Positions 31,036 to 39,860 of a stretch of 64,000 bases of DNA are shown piece by piece. Under the pieces are notes generated by a model, which saw nothing but the letters and a program-made list of their open reading frames with translations, ran no database searches and was not told the DNA's origin. Each line of letters begins with the position of its first letter. Positions within the stretch are counted from its first letter, which is position 1. The stretch lies in NCBI GenBank assembly GCA_000818945.1, contig KN805377.1, forward strand, positions 671,697 through 735,696, written 5' to 3'. The DNA comes from Schizochytrium sp. CCTCC M209059 (Eukaryota > Sar > Bigyra > Thraustochytrida > Thraustochytriidae). Position numbers and translations under genes: made by a program.

Positions 31036-33648
31036 CGACAGCGACAGCGGCCCCATCGCCTCGCCCGTGGCAAGCGAGCGTGGCCGCCGAAAAGCTCGCG
31101 CTGCGGCCAGCCGAATCAGCGCGGCGCCGCGAACGCTAGCTTATCGGCCTGGGTGAAGCGGCGATTTGCACTCTTTCTCTTACTGCGATTGCTGGCTGTG
31201 GCTTGCTTGCCCGGAGGCTTGCTCGCCATGGTCGATTGCTCGCTTGTTTGGTTGTGGGAGGAGAGTTTTGTATTTCCAGAGAGCGGCAGAACAGGCAGAG
31301 GGAGGTGAGGGTGGAAAGCCTTTCACTGCGCGTCCCTGGGTCTGGGCCCTTCTTTGACCGACCATCCAACCAACCAACCAAACAACCAACCGACCAGCAG
31401 GCCGTCCGGCCGATCTACCGACCGACCAAATTTTCATGATGATCCATTGGCTGTGTTGCTTGAGGACGCCCCTGCAACGTAGCCCCATCACCTTGCCAGC
31501 CAGCCAGCCCAGCTGGCTTGGTGCATCGCCTCGGAGATTGAAAATGAAAAGATATAAAATAAAAAAAGCGATGGCGGAAAAAAGGCTTCTTTCTAAAGGA
31601 CTCTGACCGACCGGCTGACAGATGCTTCAAGCGACATCGCTGGCCTGCCGGGCACTAGGCCTATGCTTCTAACTTTTCCCATCGATTTGGCTTATTTCCT
31701 TCCGGCAAGGAATTGAGGCAACTCCGTGGCCAGCCTTTTCTCGGAAACTAGTAGGCAGGGGCAGAGGGAAAGCATTTTTTTTTTCAGTTTCTACCTTCTT
31801 TTCCGGAATTCCAGAGCTTTTGCAGGTGACCCAAGACTTTATATGCATAGTGGTGCGGGCTGGCAAGCAGGCAAGGAGAAGCGAGTGCCGTCATCTCGCT
31901 CTCGTCAGGAGGCCACGGGATTCTTTTTTTTTTAATTCAGTCTTGGTGCATCGTTCGCATCGTCCGCATCGACCGACGCGCTGCGTCGCCTCCCAACAAA
32001 GGCCCAGTATCGCATGCACTCTGCCCTCTGCTCTGCTTAGCTTTTCATGTCTATCTGATTTGTTGCTTGCACAATAAAGAACCCGGCCACACTAGGGCAG
32101 GCGGGGCGGCTGGGGCTGCAGCTGCAGGCGGCAAAGCGCCAATCGTCGTGCAAAACTTGAATTTCCAACAAAGCGGACGTAGTCCTTGCATTTGCTTCTC
32201 CTGCCCTGGCCACCGGCCGACGCCCGTGGCCGAAAGCAGGTGCGAGTCATCTCATCTGACAGAACCAGCAACAACCAGCACGCTCGTGCGTTCGCGAGGC
32301 CCAAGACTTCGTCCTCTTGAACGAGCTTGCGAGCGTGCGAGCAGCGGGCAGCGTGCCTCCAGAGTCCAGCGACAGCCGCGAGTCCTTAAAGTCCAAGTGA
32401 GCTCAGCTCCCGGATCCGCGTGTACGAACACGGGTGAACGGCGTCGAACCCGGCGACGCCTGCTGTCCGCGGAGCGGCCCGCTCCAAACGTACGCCACGC
32501 ACGCGCGCAGGCGAGCAGGGCCGGCCCCGCGGACCTCGTTGCGCACGCACGCACGCACACCCGCACGCGCGACTGCGACGGAGCAGGCACTGGCAGGCAG
32601 GCAGCTGCAGAACGGCGGCGGCCCAGGAGCGCCAGCGAGGCAGAGCCCAGGCGCTGGGGCGCGAGGGAAGTCGCGCGCACGGTGCAGTGGCGTGCTTGGC
32701 GAGGCGAGGCGAGGCGAGGCGAAACGAAACGGAGCGCGTGCGCGGCGAAGAGGAGTCCGCGGCCAAGAAGCGGCGACGGGAGCGCAAGCGCCGTCGGCGA
32801 GGAAAGAAAGCAGCGAGGCGAGGCGAGGTAGGCGAGGTAGGCGAGGCGCGGGCGAAGGTGAGAGGGTGTGTGCGTCCGTGCTTGCGTGCGTGCGTGCGTA
32901 GTGCGTGCCAATCGAAAGAAGAAAACAAAACGAAATAACAGTACATCCGTACGCCCGAGCGACGGTCGGGTGTCTCGCACGCCATCGCCGGTCTGCCATC
33001 CACCGCTGCTGTGACGGGCGCGCTAGCTACTTCTAACTAGCTAGCTGCACCGCGCTCGCTGCACGCCCCGCACAACCCGCGCGAAGCCAAGCCGGCCGTA
33101 CCGTCGATTAGACCTGGACAATCGCTCGCTCCGTTTCTCATCGTTGGCATCGAGTCCACGGCCGGTGGTCGGTCAATCGATCGATCGCTTGTTCGTCTGA
33201 CCAGCGTCGGCCCCGCGCGGAGGAGAAGAGGCAACGTGACGTGCCCGCCCGAGAGCGGCAGGAGCGGCGGTGCGAGGGCCGAGGGAGGAGGAGAGAGAGG
33301 CGCAAGGAAAGACCGGCGGGCGTGGCATCAAGGAAGGAAGGGAGGGAGGAACCCAGGAAAGAAAAGCGGGGGAAAAGGAGGCGCTTCCTCCGCCGCGCCC
33401 AAGCGCGACGCGCTCCGGAGCCTCCCGGGCGCGCCGGGAGGAAGGACGCGCGCGGAGTTCTGGGCCCACCTTCCCGCCGTGGCGCCGCGCGCGCCTCACC
33501 TGCCGCTTTGCGGCCGAAACCAGCAGGGCGGCGGAGCGGATTGGATTGAATTTGATCTGGTTTGGTTTGGTTTGGTTTGTTTTGAATTGATTTAAATTGA
33601 ATTGATTTGAAGACCTGCGGCGCGCCGTAGTTGGCCGGGCACGGGGGA

Positions 33649-33736
33649 ATTCAAATTCAAATTTAAATTCAAATTCAAATTCAAATTCAAATTCAAATTC
33701 GAACTCGAGTTCAACTTTGAACTCGAATTTAAATTA
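33649..33736. repeat. AATTCA hexamer satellite
   Basis: About 14 tandem copies of an AT-rich hexamer, becoming GAACTC-like at the right side. It is an abrupt AT-rich island in GC-rich DNA, preceded by a TTTGG repeat (about 33560-33582). Confidence 0.9.
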
Positions 33737-34013
33737 AACCCGCGGCAGGCAGCCAAAGCAGAGAGCAGACCAGCAACTGCAAGCAAAAAGCGTCTGTGAC
33801 CTCGACCTGGACTCGGCGCGGGTGAACGAGCGAGCGAGCGAGCGCGCGCGCGGCGGGTTGATCCCGGTGAGCGCGCGCGGCAAGAGTGCGCGCAGCGAAC
33901 AAGTGTAGCAGAGCAGGAAGCCGGCGGGGCCGCAGCCAAGTAGAGGAGGAGGTCGCTTGGCTCCGCTTCGCCGAGCAGTCGAACCTTCTTTCTCTCTCTG
34001 CCTGGGAGACCAG

Positions 34014-34041
34014 CCAGACCAGACCAGACCAGACCAGACCG
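34014..34041. repeat. CCAGA pentamer repeat
   Basis: Five to six tandem pentamers in the upstream region of the LRR gene. Confidence 0.9.
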
Positions 34042-34189
34042 GATCAGTCGATCGGCCCGTCGAAGGAGCCCAAGCCGCCCTCCATCCCGCTTTCCCGCGT
34101 CGCCTCGCCTCGCGGGTCGCCGTCAACGTCAACGTCAACGCCGCGCGCGAGGAGCCCCCGCCCGGTAGAGGCGGAGGTTCAAAGCCAAA

Positions 34190-34328
34190 AAAGAAAAGAA
34201 TAAAAGAAAAGAAAAGAAAAGAAAAGGAAAGAAAAGAAAAGAAAAGAAAAGGAAAGAAAAGAAAAGAAAAGAAAAGAAAAGAAAAGAAAAGAAAAGAAAA
34301 GAAAAGAAAAGAAAAGAAAAGAAAAGAA
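34190..34328. repeat. GAAAA pentamer microsatellite
   Basis: About 27 tandem copies of AAAAG with a few GGAAA variants, about 450 bases before the LRR gene's ATG. It is a strong purine/pyrimidine strand asymmetry. Confidence 0.95.
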
Positions 34329-34781
34329 AGAAGCGAGTGACAGCGACGACCACGCGGCAAGCAGGAGGAGGCCGAGGCGACGCTCGCGGGCGCGCAGCAG
34401 AGCAGAACAGAGCAGAGCAGAGCAGAACGGCGCGCGTACGTACTACGCGGCGTCCGTCCGCGCGCGCAGGCTCGCAGGCCCATCGAGCGGATCGCGGAGC
34501 AGAGCTCCAAAGCGCCAAAGTGCGAGAGCGAGGCGTGGACCCGTGAGGAACGGTGCGGCAGGCAGGGCGGCTCCGTCCCCCGGCGCAGCAGGAAGGCGGG
34601 CGCAGACGTGAGCAGCTCGGAGAGAGAGAGGGAGGAAGGAGGCGGCAGACTCGGATCAGATTCGATTCGCTCGCGACAATCCGTCCCAGCCAGCCAGCCA
34701 GCCAGCGACCAACTGCAAGCAAGCAGGGAAGCCAGGCAGCCAAGACAGGCAAGTAGCTGCAGACTACAAACAGTTTGTCCA

Positions 34782-36500
34782 ATGACGCAAGTCCTCATCA
34801 AGATGAAGGTCAAGGCGAAGATGCGCTCGGACAAGATTCGCGAGGAGGAGGAGCAGCAGCAGCAGCAGCAGCAGCAGCGACTGAGGAGGAGACGCCAGCA
34901 GAGAAGCTCGAACGGCACCAAAGAGCCCGAGGCGCAGCGCCAGCGCGGTGGACAAGAAAACGCCACGGAGGCCGGCGCAAAAAGGGCCGCCGGCGGAACG
35001 GCGGCCGCACCTACCCCCCCTCGCAAAAGGCAGAGACTCGAGTTCGCTGGCGCAGAGCGCGCGCGCGACCAAGACAGGCCGCAGAGCATCTCCGGCCGCC
35101 TCCCGTCCTCTGTACTCAGCACCATTCTCGGGGACTTTATTGACGATGTCGAGATCCTCCCCCTTCGCGCCGCAAACCGCGCAGACAAGGAAGCCTGCAC
35201 CCAGTTCCTTGTCAAGCGCTCTCTACTCCGCGCAAAGACACCAAATGTCTCGGAGAAGAACAACAACTTCAACAAACAAATCGAAAGCTGGGCTAAGACA
35301 CTCGACCACATTGTAATTGATCAAGACACCGAGGTTTCCGATGCCGACCTTTGCCGTATCGCCAGCAAGTGCCCCCAACTTCGCAGCTTTACCGCTCTCC
35401 GCTGCGCCAAGGTGTCCGCACACGGACTCAAAATGTTCTTTGGCCTCTCGCGCAAACTGGAATCCGTCCACCTCGAGCATTGCACACACCTCGACGCACC
35501 CACGCTTGCCCGCCTTGCGGAAAAGTGCCCAGACCTGCGCAGTCTCCACGTGTCTCACTGCCCCAAGCTTGACTCCTCGTGCATTCGGGTCCTTGTACAG
35601 CAATGCAACCTCGAGAAACTCGTCGTCCGCCACTGTCAGGACGTAAGCTCCGACGCTGTCGCTGATCTCCAGAAAAGATCCTTGCGTCTCGGCCTGCGCG
35701 AACTCAACCTCGAGGGCTGCACTGCCCTCGATGACAACGCCCTGCGTTCGATCGCGCTCGCCTGCCCAGAGCTCGAGATCCTCACGCTCTCGGGCATCAA
35801 ATCGATCTCGGACAGAGCATTTGCGGCTCTCGCCAAGAATTGCCCGCGTCTCCGTCGTCTCGAAGCTCGCGACTGCTCAGGTGTCGGCTCCGTGGGCATC
35901 GCCCTTGTACTTCAGCTCTGCAAGACACTCGAGCACCTCGAGGTCGCCGGAACAAACATCGCCGACATTTGCTTCTTGTCCTTGGGCCCGCAGCGCGCTC
36001 GTCCGCTCTCGTACCTCGGCCTCGAGCGCTGCCGCGCCCTTTCCGCCTCTGGATTACGCGCAGCCCTCGAAAGCTTCCCTCTTGCCACCGTTCGGTCGTC
36101 ACCACATGCATGCGGCGACTTGAAAAAGACAGAGGAGTCCCAAGGCGATCACTCTCCCAACTCTGAAACGAGTTCCATGTCTACAAGCACTGACGCGTGG
36201 GCTTCGGCACAAGAGTCCTCGCTCGCAGCCTCGGTCTTGGCTTCCCTCAAGACTAATGTACCTTCATGCGGTCCCACTTCTGAAAAGGTGGCCTTACCTG
36301 TCAAGCATACTCCTTCGAGGCCTTTGGCTAGCCTTGCGCGGCCTCCTCTGCTGTCCAAGCTGCATTGGCGCGGCCAGGTTCGTCGCCACAAGGACCATTC
36401 GCGTCGCCTCAGCACTCGCGCCATGATCATGCAACAGCTCATTGCCAGCACGCATCTCAGCATGCAAAGTGACAGCGAGGCCTCGGAGGCCTTCGTATAA
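34782..36500 (+). CDS. Leucine-rich repeat protein, LRR_CC type (AMN1/FBXL-like)
   Basis: 572 residues from the ATG at 34782 (MTQVLIKMKVKAKMR). A basic/charged N-terminus with polyQ (about residues 23-32) and a disordered basic linker is followed, from about residue 105, by a region where F-box proteins have their F-box, though I cannot see a convincing one. Some ten cysteine-containing leucine-rich repeats then run from about 175 to 425 (LRSLHVSHCPKLDSSCI, LRELNLEGCTALDDNAL, LRRLEARDCSGVGSVGI). This repeat type forms the substrate-binding horseshoe of FBXL/Grr1 and AMN1 proteins, so a role in SCF-type ubiquitination or mitotic-exit control is plausible. The frame stays open to 34608, but that stretch is leader-like. 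It is convergent with the LDAH-like gene. Confidence 0.8.
   Translation: MTQVLIKMKVKAKMRSDKIREEEEQQQQQQQQRLRRRRQQRSSNGTKEPEAQRQRGGQENATEAGAKRAAGGTAAAPTPPRKRQRLEFAGAERARDQDRPQSISGRLPSSVLSTILGDFIDDVEILPLRAANRADKEACTQFLVKRSLLRAKTPNVSEKNNNFNKQIESWAKTLDHIVIDQDTEVSDADLCRIASKCPQLRSFTALRCAKVSAHGLKMFFGLSRKLESVHLEHCTHLDAPTLARLAEKCPDLRSLHVSHCPKLDSSCIRVLVQQCNLEKLVVRHCQDVSSDAVADLQKRSLRLGLRELNLEGCTALDDNALRSIALACPELEILTLSGIKSISDRAFAALAKNCPRLRRLEARDCSGVGSVGIALVLQLCKTLEHLEVAGTNIADICFLSLGPQRARPLSYLGLERCRALSASGLRAALESFPLATVRSSPHACGDLKKTEESQGDHSPNSETSSMSTSTDAWASAQESSLAASVLASLKTNVPSCGPTSEKVALPVKHTPSRPLASLARPPLLSKLHWRGQVRRHKDHSRRLSTRAMIMQQLIASTHLSMQSDSEASEAFV
34846..34880 (+). repeat. CAG repeat encoding polyglutamine
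   Basis: About ten CAG codons near the N-terminus of the LRR protein. Confidence 0.9.
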
Positions 36501-36728
36501 AAAGCAAAAAAAAAAAGCCAAGAACGAAAAAACTGAAAACAAACCTTACATTTTTATTTTATATTTCAATGACCTCAGAAAACATCGTGCATCATCTTTT
36601 ACTTTACTGCGTCATCTGCAGTTGAGAACTGCTTTGTTGCCGCTTCACTGACTTTATTGATAAGAGAAACAACAAGAAGGGAAAGAGAACATACGTACAT
36701 TGCGCTCAAAAATCTCTCGTTCTTTCGA

Positions 36729-36770
36729 TTCTTCTTCTTCTTCTTCTTCTTTCTTTCTTTCTTTCTTTCT
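36729..36770. repeat. CTT / CTTT microsatellite
   Basis: CTT triplets passing into CTTT tetramers, ending a few bases before the stop codon of the minus-strand LDAH-like gene. Confidence 0.9.
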
Positions 36771-36772
36771 TG

Positions 36773-37906
36773 TTACGAACTCGATGGAGACGCGTCATCG
36801 TCCCTGCCAAGCGCGGTTTGCACAGCATCAACAACTAAGTTGATGTTCTCGTGCGAAAGGCAAAAAGCATGTGTCACCGAGTCCGGCAACACGTGAAAGT
36901 GTGCGCCCACAAATGCCTTGCGCATGCGTTCCACAATCTCATGGTGGCACCAACGATCGATCGGCGACAACACAAAGGTCATCTTGGACATGTGCGGGTT
37001 CAAAATTGTATCCTGAAAATGTGTCACGTCCAAAATCTCCTGCATCTCGTCATTCGCCATATGCAAGACATTCTGCACCACCGTAGGATGCACGAGTTTC
37101 AGGCCGTGACCCACGAAATGGTCGTCTACCCCTGGACAGTCCTTGCGCATGATTGACTTGACGACCGCGTGCTTGACGCCAAATGGCAAGAGCATCACGA
37201 GAGCCGAAACCGGGTGCAGCACGAGGTAGGCAAGCGTGCGTAGCCACGAATTCGCCAGCAAGGGCGACAACTTTGTCCCGTTAGGAGACTGTCCAATGTA
37301 CATGACCGTGGGGCAAATGCCAACGTATCGCACCCACTTGACTGCTGGCAGCGCGTGCATCACTTCAAGTCCAACGCGTGCTCCAACCGAATGCCCCGCA
37401 ATCATTACCTGAGCATCTGCATCTTCAAACCACGAAATCTCCTGACGCAACACCTGCACTTTGTGCTGGATCTGCGCCTGGTACCCAATGGGTTGGTGGT
37501 CTCCGGGCGTCCAGGCGCTGTGGCCGGCGTGCCCGATTGCCACCACATGCACGGATCCTTTGTTGCGTCTAAAGATTTCGCGTAGCATTGTCAGGTAAAA
37601 ATCGACCAAACCTGGGTTGCCTGGGAAGAAAATAAAGACTTTGCGCGACGCCACGCCCGCGTCCAGGTGCACCATGTCGGCCTCGAGCACGCGGCCGTCA
37701 ACCTTGGCCGGCACGCCGCGTCGCACGGCCGCTTCATCCTCGATTGCGCGCTGCTCCGTGTCAGCAAACCGCGTCGCCGACTTGGCTTGCGGCACGCCCC
37801 CGAGACGCAGACGCTGACGCACTGCAGCCAGCAAAGCCGCCAGCGTCGCCACGACCGTCGCCGCAAAGGTCTGCGTCAGGCGCAAGGCATCGTCCGCGAT
37901 GCCCAT
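36773..37906 (-). CDS. Lipid droplet-associated hydrolase-like protein (LDAH family)
   Basis: An alpha/beta-hydrolase of 377 residues from the ATG at 37906 (MGIADDALRL). The family signature FFPGNPGLVDFY (oxyanion region), the nucleophile elbow AGHSVGARVG (GxSxG) and a C-terminal THAFCL histidine region are all present. LDAH proteins sit on lipid droplets and influence neutral-lipid turnover. A hydrophobic N-terminal segment (about residues 10-30) may anchor it to a membrane. The open frame extends 52 codons upstream to 38062, but it crosses a 14-base tandem repeat whose length is not a multiple of three, so I reject that extension. It is divergent from NFU1. An LDAH gene would fit an oil-storing thraustochytrid. 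Confidence 0.85.
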   Translation of the reverse strand: MGIADDALRLTQTFAATVVATLAALLAAVRQRLRLGGVPQAKSATRFADTEQRAIEDEAAVRRGVPAKVDGRVLEADMVHLDAGVASRKVFIFFPGNPGLVDFYLTMLREIFRRNKGSVHVVAIGHAGHSAWTPGDHQPIGYQAQIQHKVQVLRQEISWFEDADAQVMIAGHSVGARVGLEVMHALPAVKWVRYVGICPTVMYIGQSPNGTKLSPLLANSWLRTLAYLVLHPVSALVMLLPFGVKHAVVKSIMRKDCPGVDDHFVGHGLKLVHPTVVQNVLHMANDEMQEILDVTHFQDTILNPHMSKMTFVLSPIDRWCHHEIVERMRKAFVGAHFHVLPDSVTHAFCLSHENINLVVDAVQTALGRDDDASPSSS

Positions 37907-38844
37907 GTTCTTCTTCTTCTTTTTCTTCGCCGCCGCTTCGAGACGCGCAAACGACGACGGCGACCCTCGTGATCCAAACGCGTCGCGCCAAGGCCGTCGC
38001 GCCAAGGCCGTCGCGCCAAGGCCGTCGCGCCAAGGCCGTCGCGCTCGACCTTGGTGGCTCAACGCTCTCGCGCCGGGTGGAGACTTTGGCTAGCTTTACC
38101 CGACTGAAGTACGAGTCGTCACCACCTTCTCGCAGCAGCGTCAATTGCAGATCTCTCGGAAATACCGAGGACGTCTTCGCCCGCCCGCCTGCCCGCCGGC
38201 CCGCCGACCAGAGACGAAGCGACGAGCTTGGCATCATGATGGCTGGGGGAAGATGGAGTCATGCTCCTCCCGCTTCTGACCGGCCGGCCGGTCGGCCTCG
38301 CTGCGCATCGCACGGCCATTGCCGGTCTTATACAGTTCTTGCGGATCACGGTGATGAAAAATGGCGGTGGATGGCTGATCGCCCTTACTACTAACGCATC
38401 AAGCTTGACGGTGAGCCGAAGAAGCGCGGCCGCTGACTGCAGCTGCAACGCAGGGTTCATCACGTGGTTTTCGTTTCATCTGAAAGAAGACAGAGAAGTG
38501 ACGGTCGCAACGAACGATACGTCAGCCTCGCTCGGAGGCTCGTTCCGCGAGCACCACGCTTGCTGCATCACCGACACGACACGATCGTCAGTCATGCGCA
38601 TGCGCATTCCTTGTCATTACTCGGTCGAGAGATCGATCGATCGAGACACTCTGCAAATCCAGAACGCAGAAAAGCTGCCGACCCGAACGCAGACGCACGC
38701 TTGCAGAGACACAGCCGTCCGCTCGCGCTCGCGCTTGCGTACACGCGCGCGCTCGTAGGCGCGCAGGCAGGGAGGCGCGCAGGCATTCAGGCACGCACGC
38801 ACGCACGCACGCACGCGCGCACGTACGCTCGCGCGCACGCGAGG
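37907..38844. promoter_or_regulatory. Divergent promoter region: LDAH-like / NFU1
   Basis: About 0.94 kb containing the 14-base tandem repeat (37981-38043) close to the LDAH-like start and GTGC/CACG simple repeats (about 38790-38840) just before NFU1. No gene is seen. Confidence 0.55.
37981..38043. repeat. 14-base tandem repeat
   Basis: About 4.5 copies of CGTCGCGCCAAGGC, exact or nearly so, about 75-140 bases upstream of the LDAH-like ATG. The period of 14 would give alternating frames if translated, which supports a non-coding reading. Confidence 0.9.
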
Positions 38845-39668
38845 ATGTTGAAGCTGATGATGGCAAGGGCGGCGGCGGCAGTGGCCCTCGGAGGCGCCGC
38901 TCGCGCCGGCGGCCTGCGCGCGGCGCAGACCAGCAGGGGCGTGGCGAGCACGGCCGGAACGCGCGGACGCGAGCTGCTCAGGCCGCAGTCGATGGTGCGC
39001 GCGACCGGCGCCCAGTGGAGGCTGGGCGGCGTCCGCTCGCTCTTTATTCAGACCGAGGAGACCCCGAACCCGGCGTCGCTCAAGTTCCTCCCGGGCAAAG
39101 AGGTCCTCCCCGAGGAGTATGGAAGCGCGATGGAGTTCCGCGGAGACACGCCCACCAACAACTCGCCGCTTGCGCGCCTGCTTATGCGTGTGAACGGCGT
39201 CTCGGGCGTCTTTCTCAGCAATTTCTTTGTCACCATCAGCAAGTCTGACCAGGTCGAGTGGGCTCAGCTCAAGCCGGAAGTCTTTGCCACGATTATGGAC
39301 TTTTACGCGGCCGACAAGCCTGCCGTTACCGGTCCTCTTGAGGGCGCTCAGGGAGATGAATACCCCGAGGAGGAAAGCGAAATTGTCGAGCTCATTAAGG
39401 AGCTTCTCGAGCAGCGCATCCGCCCCATGGTTCAGGAGGACGGCGGTGACATCTTCTTCAAGGGCTTTGATGAGGAGACTGGAATTGTCAGCGTTCAGCT
39501 TGCCGGCTCCTGCGCGGGCTGCCCCAGCTCTACTGTCACTCTCAAGAATGGCGTCGAGAACATGCTCATGCACTACATTCCCGAGGTCACCGGTGTGCAC
39601 TCTATCGGCGAGCTTGACGAGAGCCCAGACGTTCGCGTTCTCCAGTACAGGCAGGACGACATTATCTA

Positions 39669-39669
<1 letters not shown>
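38845..39669 (+). CDS. NFU1: Mitochondrial iron-sulfur cluster carrier NFU1
   Basis: A late-acting mitochondrial Fe-S carrier that delivers 4Fe-4S clusters to targets such as lipoyl synthase. 274 residues from the ATG at 38845. The N-terminus is rich in Ala/Arg/Ser with almost no acids, as expected for a mitochondrial presequence (about 1-65). The Nfu N-terminal domain follows from FIQTEETPNPASLKFLPG (about 69-160), and then the NifU C-terminal domain with IRPMVQEDGGDI and the cluster-binding CAGC motif (CxxC) at about 227-230. The frame is open upstream to 38464, but that sequence is repeat-rich leader. The stop is immediately followed by a GA repeat. Confidence 0.93.

Positions 39670-39693
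<24 letters not shown>
39669..39693. repeat. GA dinucleotide repeat
   Basis: About 12 GA units directly at the NFU1 stop codon, in the 3'UTR. Confidence 0.9.
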
Positions 39694-39700
<7 letters not shown>

Positions 39701-39860
39701 AAAAAAAAAAGAGTGAGAAAAGAAGAGAAATGCTCCATCACACAATGCAATAGGCTTACTATACTATGATACGATTCTATTCCTAACATTCTGTCACGTC
39801 GTCTTCGAGTTTCTTCCTTGCGTGCGTCCGTACATGTACATGCTGATGCGCATGCAGATC

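Larger units (their letters stand above)
26268..34781. other. 8.5-kb gene-poor region rich in simple repeats
   Basis: I find no frame on either strand with a recognisable domain, although GC-rich frames up to about 525 codons occur. They are low-complexity Arg/Ala/Ser/Leu strings and overlap one another on both strands. The region holds AG, GGCT, GCGACA, GTGC, AATTCA and GAAAA microsatellites and two strong inverted repeats, annotated separately. Part of the right end (about 33.6-34.8 kb) must be promoter and leader of the LRR gene. Non-coding RNA genes or multi-exon genes with short exons could be hidden here. Confidence 0.5.

Noticed and set aside
32067..32831. Long GC-rich frames on both strands (254 codons plus, 242 codons minus)
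   Set aside because: Arg/Ala/Gly strings typical of high-GC non-coding DNA. Neither strand shows a motif and they overlap each other.
33734..35311. 525-codon minus-strand frame
   Set aside because: It is mostly Phe/Leu/Ser translation of the GAAAA satellite and Leu/Arg strings, and it runs antisense into the LRR gene.
38464..38844. 127-codon extension of NFU1
   Set aside because: It is a translation of simple repeats. The ATG at 38845 starts a convincing mitochondrial presequence.
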